Origin: Microlunatus elymi
Lineage (GTDB): Bacteria; Actinomycetota; Actinomycetes; Propionibacteriales; Propionibacteriaceae
DNA length: 64,000 nucleotides
Assembly: GCF_007362775.1 (NCBI RefSeq)
Contig: NZ_CP041692.1
Span: 2,418,001 to 2,482,000, forward strand
Reading direction: 5' to 3'
Shown piece after piece: positions 11,211-18,492 of this stretch. The notes below the pieces were generated by a model, which made no database searches, was not told the origin of the DNA, and worked only from the letters and a program-made list of their open reading frames with translations. The translations under genes and the position numbers were made by a program. Every line of letters starts with the position of its first letter. Position 1 is the first letter of the stretch.

Positions 11211-12026
11211 ATGTCCACTTTCGGCCTGACCATGGAGCGCAACAGCTGGTCGCCGCGCAGCGAGGAGTTCTACAACCAGTTGCTGGTCGGGCTCGGCGAC
11301 GAGGTGATCGGCCAGGGTCACATGGTGATCGTGGAGATCGTCGCGGATCGGGACGAGGAACTGGCCACCTACGCCCGCTGGGCCCGCGACGGCTCGGTGG
11401 ATGCCGTGCTGTGCAAGGACATCGGCGTCGGCGACGACCTGGAGGACCGAGTTGATCAACTCGGCCTGGCCCATGTCGTGCTCGGTGACACGCACCAGCC
11501 GGTGACGGCCAACGCGGTGGCCGTGGACAACGCCGGCGGACTGCGCGAGGCGCTGGACTACCTGCGTGCGGCCGGACATCGGCGGATCGACTGGATCACC
11601 GGACCGCCGGCCCAGTTCCACACCCACGTACGGATGCAGGCGTTCTCCGACTACCTCGCGGACGGGCTGATCGAGGGCGTCGCCGCGCCTGCGAACTACG
11701 ACCCCGAACGTTGCCGCGAGATGCTGGCCGCTGCGCTGCGTCGTGATCATCCACCGACGGCGTTCCTGGTCGACGGCGACTTCCTGGCCACGGTCGTCGA
11801 GGATTTCGTCCGACACAGCGGCCGGGTCGTGCCCACCGACGTGTCGGTGATGTCCTGGGACGACACCCTGACCTGCCAACGCGCGGATCCGCCGATCTCC
11901 GCCCTGGAACATCACATCGCCGATCTTGGTCACGCGGTCGGCCGCTGCCTGGTCGCCGCGGTCGAGGGTCGCCAGCTGCGTGAGGTCGGTCCGCGACCCC
12001 AGTTGGTGATCCGGGCGTCAACCTGA
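11211..12026 (+). CDS. LacI-type sensor domain without a DNA-binding domain
   Basis: A 271-residue protein whose body matches the periplasmic-binding-protein-like sensor of LacI/GalR regulators: NAVAVDNAGG, the AAGHRRIDWITGP strand-turn and PTDVSVMSWDD. The roughly 60-residue helix-turn-helix and hinge that normally start such proteins are absent, and only 10 bases separate ATG from the previous stop, so they were not simply missed. TAGAAC (11198-11203) lies 7 nt before the ATG, as at other leaderless genes here. It may bind the imported sugar or modulate the ROK protein; both ideas are speculation. A degraded LacI gene is the alternative. Confidence 0.75.
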   Translation: MSTFGLTMERNSWSPRSEEFYNQLLVGLGDEVIGQGHMVIVEIVADRDEELATYARWARDGSVDAVLCKDIGVGDDLEDRVDQLGLAHVVLGDTHQPVTANAVAVDNAGGLREALDYLRAAGHRRIDWITGPPAQFHTHVRMQAFSDYLADGLIEGVAAPANYDPERCREMLAAALRRDHPPTAFLVDGDFLATVVEDFVRHSGRVVPTDVSVMSWDDTLTCQRADPPISALEHHIADLGHAVGRCLVAAVEGRQLREVGPRPQLVIRAST

Positions 12027-12030
12027 CCGG

Positions 12031-12055
12031 GCCGATCTGCTGACGGCAGATCGGC
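12031..12055 (+). terminator. hairpin after the importer operon
   Basis: A perfect 10-bp stem, GCCGATCTGC and GCAGATCGGC, around the loop TGACG begins 4 nt after the LacI-type gene. It has no U-run, so it resembles the U-less hairpin terminators common in high-GC actinobacteria. Confidence 0.6.
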
Positions 12056-12100
12056 GCCGGAACGGTCGCGTCCGGGCGACCGGACTGACATCATCGGCAG

Positions 12101-13090
12101 ATGAAGATCTTGATCTTGGGCGGCACGGCGTTCCTGTCCGCGGCGACCGCGCGGCAGGCAGTGGGCCGGGGACATCAGGTGACCTGCCTGGCGCGCGGGA
12201 CCAGTAGCCGGCCACCGGAGGGCACCGCATGGGTGCACGCCGATCGTGACCTTGGAATCGACGCCTACGCGGGGGTGGCGGGCGAGTGGGACGCGGTGAT
12301 CGACGTCAGTCGCCAGCCCGGACAGGTCCGCGACGCGCTGCAGACGCTGGGAGAGCGGGCGGGCCTCTGGACGTTCGTATCCACCGTCTCGGTCTACACC
12401 GACGACGCGACACCGGGCCAGGACGAGTCGGCGGCACTGCACCCACCACTGCAGGCCGACACGTACACCGATCCGGAGCAGTACGGACCGGCCAAGGTTG
12501 CTTGCGAAGCTGCGGTGATCGAGTCGGTCGGTGACCGCGCGCACATCAGCAGAGCCGGCTTGATCGTCGGACCCGGCGACGTCAGCGATCGGTTCGGCTA
12601 CTGGCCGGCACGGTTCGCCCGCGGCGGCCGAGTGCTGGTTCCCGACACGCCCGACGCCCTCACCCAGGTCATCGACGTCGATGATCTCGCCGGCTGGTTG
12701 CTGGACTCCGCCGAGAACCGAACTGCCGGGATCCTCAACGCAGTAGGCGATCCGCTGCCCTTGAGTCAGCTACTTGACATGGTGGCTCAGGTTGCCGGGG
12801 ACCATGATCAACAGGTTCGGATCGATCCCGCCTTCCTGGTCGAGCACGGCGTCGAATACTGGGCCGGGCCGCGATCGTTGCCGCTGTGGCTGCCGGCCGA
12901 GTACCGCGGTTTCGGCTGCCGATCCAACGCGGCCGCCGGAGCTGCCGGGATGCAGTTGCGGCCGCTGGTCGAGACCGCGCAGCGTTCGCTGAGCTACGAG
13001 CGGCAGCTCGGTCTGGACCGTGACCGGCGGGCCGGGCTCAGTGTCGACGACGAACTCGAGCTCCTGTCGGAGTGGTCGAAACGATCTTGA
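12101..13090 (+). CDS. NAD-dependent epimerase/dehydratase-like protein
   Basis: An atypical extended short-chain dehydrogenase of 329 residues. The N-terminal Rossmann motif is GGTAFLS (residues 7-13), typical of the subgroup of nucleotide-sugar epimerase relatives and isoflavone-reductase-like proteins. A tyrosine at QYGPAKVACE gives a YxxxK-like site. The substrate cannot be told from sequence. CATCAT (12089-12094) ends 6 nt before the ATG, consistent with a leaderless start. The gene meets the next one tail to tail without spacing. Confidence 0.8.
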   Translation: MKILILGGTAFLSAATARQAVGRGHQVTCLARGTSSRPPEGTAWVHADRDLGIDAYAGVAGEWDAVIDVSRQPGQVRDALQTLGERAGLWTFVSTVSVYTDDATPGQDESAALHPPLQADTYTDPEQYGPAKVACEAAVIESVGDRAHISRAGLIVGPGDVSDRFGYWPARFARGGRVLVPDTPDALTQVIDVDDLAGWLLDSAENRTAGILNAVGDPLPLSQLLDMVAQVAGDHDQQVRIDPAFLVEHGVEYWAGPRSLPLWLPAEYRGFGCRSNAAAGAAGMQLRPLVETAQRSLSYERQLGLDRDRRAGLSVDDELELLSEWSKRS

Positions 13091-13642
13091 TCACGGGATC
13101 TTCGCACCCACCGGTTCGACCGCCAACTGGCGGACGTGCCGGGTGGTCGCCCGGGTCTTGTACGGGACGAACACCGCCGCGCGAGAGTCGGGGATGTAGA
13201 CGCGGAAGCCGTCGGTCCTCACGGTCCTGCCGCCGTAGACGCCGGCGTCGGTGATGGTGACCAGTTCCTTGGTCTTCGCGCCGGGCGCCAGCACGACCCG
13301 GTGCGGCCGTCGGTTGTGTTCCCAGCCGGTCGGCAGGCCTACTTGGGTGCCGTTGCCGTACGCGACGAACGAGACGCCCGAGTAGCCGTACATCGACACC
13401 CGATGATGGGAGGTGTTCTTGAAGGTGAGCCAGACGTAGTAGTGACCGGCGCTGCTGTTGTCGATCGGCTTCACGCCGACGTGCAGATCGCGCACGGTGG
13501 CCGGCGGCGCGGTGGCCTCGGCGGAGGCGTCGGCGGCGGGCAGGGTCGCTGCGGAGGCGGCGGTGACACCGATCCCGGCCAGGGCCAGGACCGACGACGC
13601 CGCCAGCAAGCGACCGAAGTTGATCTTGCTGTGTTCACGCAT
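13091..13642 (-). CDS. secreted DUF4232-like protein
   Basis: A 183-residue protein with a signal peptide (Lys/Arg start, hydrophobic core, AxA cleavage near residue 31). The mature part shows YYVWLTFKNTSHHRVSMYGY, then PTGWEH, and LAPGAKTKELVTI, the pattern of the DUF4232 beta-sandwich domain of secreted actinobacterial proteins. Function unknown. The complementary strand has TAGATT 6 nt before ATG 13642, so its transcript is probably leaderless. Confidence 0.75.
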   Translation of the reverse strand: MREHSKINFGRLLAASSVLALAGIGVTAASAATLPAADASAEATAPPATVRDLHVGVKPIDNSSAGHYYVWLTFKNTSHHRVSMYGYSGVSFVAYGNGTQVGLPTGWEHNRRPHRVVLAPGAKTKELVTITDAGVYGGRTVRTDGFRVYIPDSRAAVFVPYKTRATTRHVRQLAVEPVGAKIP

Positions 13643-13744
13643 ACGGCGAATCTAGGCAGCCCCGATCACCGAGGTGTCCCGGCGATGTCACGGTCCGGTC
13701 AGGGGCCGGGCCCGGTTGCGTTCGTCGATCGTTCGAGCGGGCGT

Positions 13745-13773
13745 TTGAGTCCGGCCGGAGCGCTCGTTACACT
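13745..13773 (+). promoter_or_regulatory. promoter of the ABC-F gene
   Basis: TTGAGT (13745-13750), a 17-bp spacer and TACACT (13768-13773) form a good sigma-70-type promoter. Transcription would start near 13780, leaving a leader of about 100 nt before ATG 13884. This is unusual in a window where many genes appear leaderless. Confidence 0.55.
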
Positions 13774-13815
13774 GCTGCCCGTCCTGTTGTCTGCGGAAGG
13801 CCCACCAGTGGATCT

Positions 13816-13876
13816 CTGAAGTCCGACCCAGTTGCACCCAGCCGATCCGGCCGGTGCTTCTTCTCGACTTCAGGAG
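13816..13876 (+). promoter_or_regulatory. possible hairpin hiding the ABC-F ribosome binding site
   Basis: CTGAAGTC (13816-13823) is perfectly complementary to GACTTCAG (13866-13873). The right arm runs directly into the Shine-Dalgarno GGAG (13873-13876), sharing its first G. The 42-nt loop contains its own CCGG repeats. Many antibiotic-resistance ABC-F genes are controlled in their leaders, so this could be translational control; this is not shown by sequence alone. Confidence 0.4.
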
Positions 13877-13883
13877 TTCGCAG

Positions 13884-15560
13884 ATGTCTGCCGTGTTGGT
13901 CTGTCACGACCTTTCCTTCTCTTTCCCCACCGGCGAGACCGTGCTCGACGGGCTCGACTGCACCTTCACCGAGGGTTTCACCGGTCTGGTCGGCCGCAAC
14001 GGTGCCGGCAAGTCGACCTTGATCAAATTGCTGGCCGGTGATCTGTCACCCACCTCGGGGCAGTTGAGCCGGCCGGACCGGGTCGGCTACCTGCCGCAGG
14101 ATCTCGTCCTGGACGGAGATCGCAGCGTCGCATCCGTCCTCGGCATCGAGGCGATCATCGCCGCACTGGCGAAGGTCGACGCCGGCAACGGTGAGCTCGA
14201 CGACTTCGAGATCATCGGCGACAACTGGGACATCGAGGAACGCGTCGGCGCCGAGTTGGCGGCCTTCGGCTTCGCCGATCTTGATCTTGCTCGGCCGATC
14301 GGGACGCTGTCCGGCGGTCAGGTGGTATTGCTGGCGCTGGCCGGTCTCTTCCTGAGCCGCCCGGACGTGCTGTTGCTGGACGAGCCGACCAACAATCTTG
14401 ATCATGCGGCGAGGGATCGCCTCTACGCCGCGGTACGCCGCTGGCCGGGGCCGGTGATCGCGGTCAGCCATGATCGCGAACTCTTGATGCTGTGTGATCA
14501 GATCGCCGAGTTGCGAGACTCCGAGATCGCCTTCTACGGTGGGAATTTCGCCGACTACACCGAGGCGGTCGCGATCGAGCAGGAGGCGGCGGCTCGGGCC
14601 GTACGCACCGCCGAGGCCAACCTGAAACGGCAGAAGCGGGAGTTGATCGAGGCGCAGACCAAGATCGACCGGCGCAACCGCTACGGCAAGGCGTACGCAG
14701 AGAAGAGCGGTATGCCGAAGATCCTCGCCGGGGCGATGAAACGCAAGGCGGAGGTGTCCAACGGCAAGCTGCGCAACGGATTGGAGTCCGACGTCGACGA
14801 CGCCAGGAAGCAATTGGACGAGGCCGAGGAGCGGGTGCGCGACGATGATCAAGTACGCGTCGATCTGAGCAACACGTCGTTGCCGGCCGGCCGCGACGTC
14901 GTGATCAGCCACGACCTGGTGCTGCGCAACGGGGTTGCCGTCGACCTGCACATCCGCGGCCCGGAACGGCTCGCGCTGACCGGCGGCAACGGCACCGGCA
15001 AGACCACCCTGATCGACACCCTCACCGGTGCGATTCCGGCGTTGTCCGGTTCGATCGAGGTCCGGGTGCCGTACCGGGTGCTGCCACAACGGCTGCAGAT
15101 CCTGGACGACGATCTGCCGGTGCTCACTTCGGTGTCCCGGTTGGCGCCCGGCGCCGACGACAACACGCTGCGGGCTCGGCTGGCCCGGTTCCTGCTCGGC
15201 GCCGATGAGATCACCCGGCCCGCTCGTACGCTGTCCGGCGGCGAGCTGTTCCGGGCCAGCCTGGCAGCCCTGCTGCTGGCCGAGCCGCCGCCGCAGTTGT
15301 TGATCCTGGACGAGCCGACCAACAACCTGGACCTGAGCACCGTCGCCGCGCTGACCTCGGCGCTGCGGCAGTATCAGGGCGCCCTGTTGGTGATCAGCCA
15401 CGACCGCCCGTTCCTGGACGAGATCGGGCTGACCGGTGAGCTGACCTTCACCGACGAGCCCGAGCCGGGACGGTTCGCCCGGGTCGAGACCATCGGCACA
15501 GAGACCGTCGAAACGGCAGCCATCGAGACAGGGCCTATCGGCGCGAAGGCGGTGGGCTGA
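13884..15560 (+). CDS. ABC-F family ATPase (ribosome-acting)
   Basis: A soluble protein of 558 residues with two ABC domains and no membrane segment. Domain 1 has Walker A GRNGAGKST (residues 37-45), signature LSGGQ and DEPTNNLD. A charged helical linker (KRQKRELIEAQTKIDRRNRY and following) lies between the domains and would reach into the ribosome. Domain 2 has GGNGTGKTT, LSGGELFRAS and LDEPTNNLD. Members either protect ribosomes from antibiotics or act as translation factors; which applies here is unclear. ATG 13884 is chosen because GGAG lies 7 nt upstream and the protein then begins at the first ABC strand. Confidence 0.88.
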   Translation: MSAVLVCHDLSFSFPTGETVLDGLDCTFTEGFTGLVGRNGAGKSTLIKLLAGDLSPTSGQLSRPDRVGYLPQDLVLDGDRSVASVLGIEAIIAALAKVDAGNGELDDFEIIGDNWDIEERVGAELAAFGFADLDLARPIGTLSGGQVVLLALAGLFLSRPDVLLLDEPTNNLDHAARDRLYAAVRRWPGPVIAVSHDRELLMLCDQIAELRDSEIAFYGGNFADYTEAVAIEQEAAARAVRTAEANLKRQKRELIEAQTKIDRRNRYGKAYAEKSGMPKILAGAMKRKAEVSNGKLRNGLESDVDDARKQLDEAEERVRDDDQVRVDLSNTSLPAGRDVVISHDLVLRNGVAVDLHIRGPERLALTGGNGTGKTTLIDTLTGAIPALSGSIEVRVPYRVLPQRLQILDDDLPVLTSVSRLAPGADDNTLRARLARFLLGADEITRPARTLSGGELFRASLAALLLAEPPPQLLILDEPTNNLDLSTVAALTSALRQYQGALLVISHDRPFLDEIGLTGELTFTDEPEPGRFARVETIGTETVETAAIETGPIGAKAVG

Positions 15561-15567
15561 TCGCGGT

Positions 15568-15990
15568 TCAGTCGAGCATCTCCTCGTACCACCGGCGCTC
15601 GACGAGCAGGCGATGCAGTGTTGCCGGCAGCCAACCCAGGATCGGATCGGGCAGCTCGGTCAGACCGAACCAGCCGACCCGGTCGCACTCGGTGACCGGG
15701 CTCGGTTCACCGGCGTAGCGGTCGGCGCGGAAGAACAGATCGAGTCCGGCCACGTCGCCGTCGATGTAACGGGACATCCCGAGCGGCGTCAGGTCGGCCG
15801 GGTCGACCCGGATTCCGACCTCCTCGGCGGCCTCTCGCGCAGCCGCCTGGGCCAGCGTCTCGCCGTCCTCGACGTGTCCGCCGGGCAGCCCCCAGCAGCC
15901 GTTGCCGTAGCCGACGCCGGCCCGGCGGGCCAGCAGCAGCCGGCCGTCGACGTACAACACCAGCCAACCGACGAGGTGGAAGTCGGTCAT
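15568..15990 (-). CDS. Nudix hydrolase
   Basis: A 140-residue single-domain Nudix protein. The Nudix box reads [20 protein letters not shown] followed by EVGI, with all metal-binding Glu residues in place. Such enzymes cleave nucleoside diphosphate derivatives; the substrate is not predictable. Start ATG 15990 has GGAGAGGA upstream on the minus strand. The longer upstream frame lacks family features and would overlap the rplS leader. Confidence 0.88.
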   Translation of the reverse strand: MTDFHLVGWLVLYVDGRLLLARRAGVGYGNGCWGLPGGHVEDGETLAQAAAREAAEEVGIRVDPADLTPLGMSRYIDGDVAGLDLFFRADRYAGEPSPVTECDRVGWFGLTELPDPILGWLPATLHRLLVERRWYEEMLD

Positions 15991-16033
15991 GGCATCGTCC
16001 TCTCCGCCGCGCGATTTCCTCCGACCGGTACCG

Positions 16034-16148
16034 CTGTGGCAAGATTGCTCGCTGTTGTCCTCGTGATCGCGCGGCTCCTGCCACAGGGGGTTCGTCCGCG
16101 CCGCGGGGACGGATTCAGAACATTCACCGCTAACGGTGACCTGTGGCA
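16034..16148 (+). promoter_or_regulatory. rplS leader with competing complementary repeats
   Basis: CTGTGGCA occurs at 16034-16041 and again at 16141-16148, and its exact complement TGCCACAG lies between them at 16079-16086. The middle element can pair with only one flank at a time. The right-hand copy ends 6 nt before the rplS ribosome binding site AAGGA (16155-16159). A further perfect hairpin, TCACCG-CTAA-CGGTGA, lies at 16124-16139. This looks like an alternative-pairing leader, plausible for autogenous control by a ribosomal protein, but the transcription start is unknown. Confidence 0.4.
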
Positions 16149-16166
16149 CCGGGCAAGGACACCATC

Positions 16167-16532
16167 ATGGCCAACACGGTCTCTTCCCAGCTGATCGACG
16201 CGCTCGATGCGGATTCGCTGCGCGACGACGTTCCCGACTTCCGCCCCGGCGACACCGTCAAGGTGCACGTCCGCGTGGTCGAGGGCAACCGTTCCCGCGT
16301 TCAGCTCTTCACCGGTGTCGTCATTGCCCGGTCCGGCGGCGGCGTCCGCGAGTCCTTCACCGTACGCAAGGTCAGCTTCGGTGTCGGCGTCGAGCGGACC
16401 TTCCCGGTGCACAGCCCGATCATCGACAAGATCGAGGTCGATCGCCGCGGTGACGTCCGCCGCGCGAAGCTCTACTACCTGCGCGGTCTGCGCGGCAAGG
16501 CCGCCAAGATCAAGGAGAAGCGCGAGGCCTGA
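16167..16532 (+). CDS. rplS: 50S ribosomal protein L19
   Basis: A 121-residue protein matching L19 throughout: [42 protein letters not shown] and [21 protein letters not shown]19 sits at the interface of the ribosomal subunits. ATG 16167 follows AAGGA; the in-frame GTG upstream at 16143 would add residues not found in the family. In most actinobacteria trmD is directly upstream; here a divergent Nudix gene is found instead. Confidence 0.97.
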   Translation: MANTVSSQLIDALDADSLRDDVPDFRPGDTVKVHVRVVEGNRSRVQLFTGVVIARSGGGVRESFTVRKVSFGVGVERTFPVHSPIIDKIEVDRRGDVRRAKLYYLRGLRGKAAKIKEKREA

Positions 16533-16591
16533 GCCTCGGCTTGGCCGCCATCGGCGCTGCAGCCCCGGGATCGCTCCGGTCCTGGGGAATA

Positions 16592-16663
16592 ATGACCGAC
16601 GTGTCGAGAGAACCCGCCATGGCAAGGATGAACACCGTCTCCCGACCGGACGTACACCGTTGA
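16592..16663 (+). CDS. short open frame overlapping the lepB start
   Basis: ATG 16592 opens a 23-codon frame (MTDVSREPAMARMNTVSRPD and three more residues) preceded by GGGGA. Its TGA stop overlaps the candidate TTG start of lepB in TTGA. It may be a translationally coupled leader peptide. Alternatively it could be the true N-terminus of LepB separated by a frameshift or a sequencing error, since its composition suits a cytoplasmic LepB extension. Confidence 0.35.
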   Translation: MTDVSREPAMARMNTVSRPDVHR

Positions 16664-17433
16664 ACGCCAAGGCGGGGTCGGAGGACAATCCTCGTACCGT
16701 CGGCGACAAGATCGGCAGCTTGATCAAGGAGCTGCTGATCGTCGTCATCGGTGCCCTGATCATCGCCGCGCTGATCCGCGCCTTCGTCGGTCAGATGTTC
16801 CTGGTGCCGTCCGGTTCGATGGAGCACACGCTGAACATCGGCGACCGGATCGCGGTGCAGAAGATCACCCACTTCAAGCGTGGCGACGTGGTCGTGTTCA
16901 AGGACCCCAACCACTGGCTGGGCGACGAGCCGACGGCCCCGGAGCGGGGTCCGATCGGCAAGGGACTCGAGTGGGTCGGCATCCTGCCCAACACCGACAG
17001 CGAATACCTGGTCAAGCGGGTGATCGGGCTGCCCGGTGATCACGTCAAGTGCTGCGACACCCAGGGCCGGATCACCGTCAACGGGCAGCCGCTGAACGAG
17101 CAGAGCTACCTCTACACCGAGGGTGGGCTGCAGAGCAAGCCGTCGGAGTTCCCGTTCGACGTGGTCGTGCCGGCGGATCGGATCTGGGTGATGGGCGATC
17201 ATCGCGACGACAGTGCCGACTCCCGGTGTCATCTGCAGGACGAGGATCCCGACGGCAAGTACATGGGTGCCTTCGTCCCGGTCGACGACGTCGTCGGCCC
17301 GGTGTTCGCGGTGGTGGCGCCGCTGCGCGACGCCCGGTTCTTGAAACGTCCGCCGACCTTCGACGCCGTACCGGCCGGTGAGTCGCCGGCCCCTGCCCAA
17401 CCGGTGGTGAAGACGCCTAACGTGAGGTGTTGA
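16660..17433 (+). CDS. lepB: signal peptidase I
   Basis: Membrane serine protease that removes signal peptides from exported proteins. One hydrophobic helix (about residues 23-45) is followed by the catalytic serine in PSGSM (Ser53 with this start) and the catalytic lysine in LVKRVIGLPGDH (Lys119). The box MGDHRDDSADSR confirms the S26 family. The start is uncertain: no ATG or GTG lies in frame near the helix, so TTG 16660, overlapping a short upstream frame, is the best candidate. It is followed with a 1-nt overlap by rnhB, in the usual order. Confidence 0.93.
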   Translation: MNAKAGSEDNPRTVGDKIGSLIKELLIVVIGALIIAALIRAFVGQMFLVPSGSMEHTLNIGDRIAVQKITHFKRGDVVVFKDPNHWLGDEPTAPERGPIGKGLEWVGILPNTDSEYLVKRVIGLPGDHVKCCDTQGRITVNGQPLNEQSYLYTEGGLQSKPSEFPFDVVVPADRIWVMGDHRDDSADSRCHLQDEDPDGKYMGAFVPVDDVVGPVFAVVAPLRDARFLKRPPTFDAVPAGESPAPAQPVVKTPNVRC

Positions 17434-18188
17434 TGAGCACCTTCACGTCCGGCATCGGGATACCTCGAGTGCAGGTACGCCGCGACAGCGGCCTGTACGG
17501 CTACGAGCGTGCGCTGCAGCGGGTCGGGTTGGCGCCGGTGGCCGGCGCGGACGAGGCCGGACGCGGTGCCTGCGCCGGACCGCTGGTGGCCGGTGCGGTG
17601 ATCCTCTCCGACGCCAAGTCCAAACAGATCAGCGGCCTGCGGGACTCCAAGCTGCTGACGGCTGCGGCCCGGGAACGTTGCTACGACCAGATCGTGGACA
17701 AGGCGCTGGCCTGGTCGGTGGTCGCGGTCGAGCCCGAGGAGTGCGACCGGCTCGGCATGCACGTGGCCAACCTGGAGGCGCTACGCCGGGCGTTGCTGCG
17801 GCTGGACATCGCGCCGACGTACGTGCTGACCGACGGGTTCAGCGTGGACGGTCTCGGGGTGCCGGGACTGTCGATCTGGAAGGGGGACCGGGTCGCTGCC
17901 TGCGTGGCGGCGGCGTCGGTGATCGCCAAGGTCACCCGGGACCGGATCATGGTCGAACTCGACGCCGTCTATCCGGAGTACGAGTTCGCCGTCCACAAGG
18001 GGTATTGCACGCCGCTGCACCAGGGCCACCTGGACCGGCTGGGGCCGACGCCGACCCACCGGATGCGATTCGACAATGTCGCTCGCACGGTCCGGCCGGG
18101 CCAGGTCGTACGGTCATTTCCTGGGCTCCACGTCGGGGAGTCCTGCGGTCACGAGGAAAGCGAGTCGGATGAGCGCCGAGGATCTTGA
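17433..18188 (+). CDS. rnhB: ribonuclease HII
   Basis: Removes RNA from RNA-DNA hybrids, including single misincorporated ribonucleotides. The N-terminal GADEAGRG holds two of the catalytic acidic residues; LTDGF, KGDRVAACVAAASVIAKVTR and HKGYCTPLHQ are typical of type HII. At 251 residues it is normal size. ATG 17433 overlaps the lepB stop (TGATG); GTG and TTG codons lie just before it. The final 20 codons overlap the start of the DUF2469 gene. Confidence 0.95.
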   Translation: MSTFTSGIGIPRVQVRRDSGLYGYERALQRVGLAPVAGADEAGRGACAGPLVAGAVILSDAKSKQISGLRDSKLLTAAARERCYDQIVDKALAWSVVAVEPEECDRLGMHVANLEALRRALLRLDIAPTYVLTDGFSVDGLGVPGLSIWKGDRVAACVAAASVIAKVTRDRIMVELDAVYPEYEFAVHKGYCTPLHQGHLDRLGPTPTHRMRFDNVARTVRPGQVVRSFPGLHVGESCGHEESESDERRGS

Positions 18189-18492
18189 GCAGTACGAGAG
18201 CGACCTCGAGCTGCAGCTCTATCGCGAATACAAGGACGTCGTCGGCATCTTCACCTACGCGGTGGAGACCGAGCGCCGGTTCTATCTCTGCAACGCGGTC
18301 GACCTGAAGGTCCGCACCGAAGGCGGCGACGTCTACTACGAGGTCTCGATGGCCGACGCCTGGGTCTGGGACATGTACCGGCCGTCCCGGTTCGTCAAGA
18401 GCGCCAAGGTGCTCACCTTCCGCGACGTGTCGATCGAGGAGATCGTGCACAGCGACCTGGAAGTCCCCAAGGACGTCGCCGGCAACAACTGA
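18169..18492 (+). CDS. DUF2469 family protein
   Basis: A 107-residue acidic protein beginning MSAEDLEQYESDLELQLY, with YREYKDVVGIFTYAVETERR and the aromatic stretch ADAWVWDMYRPSRFV. This family is almost confined to Actinobacteria and usually follows rnhB, as here. Biochemical role unknown. ATG 18169 is preceded by GAGGAAAG and lies inside the end of rnhB. Confidence 0.92.
   Translation: MSAEDLEQYESDLELQLYREYKDVVGIFTYAVETERRFYLCNAVDLKVRTEGGDVYYEVSMADAWVWDMYRPSRFVKSAKVLTFRDVSIEEIVHSDLEVPKDVAGNN

Noticed and set aside
13685-13819. A 44-codon frame before the ABC-F gene as a leader peptide
   Set aside because: Its start lies upstream of the predicted promoter at 13745-13773, so the ABC-F transcript would not contain it whole.
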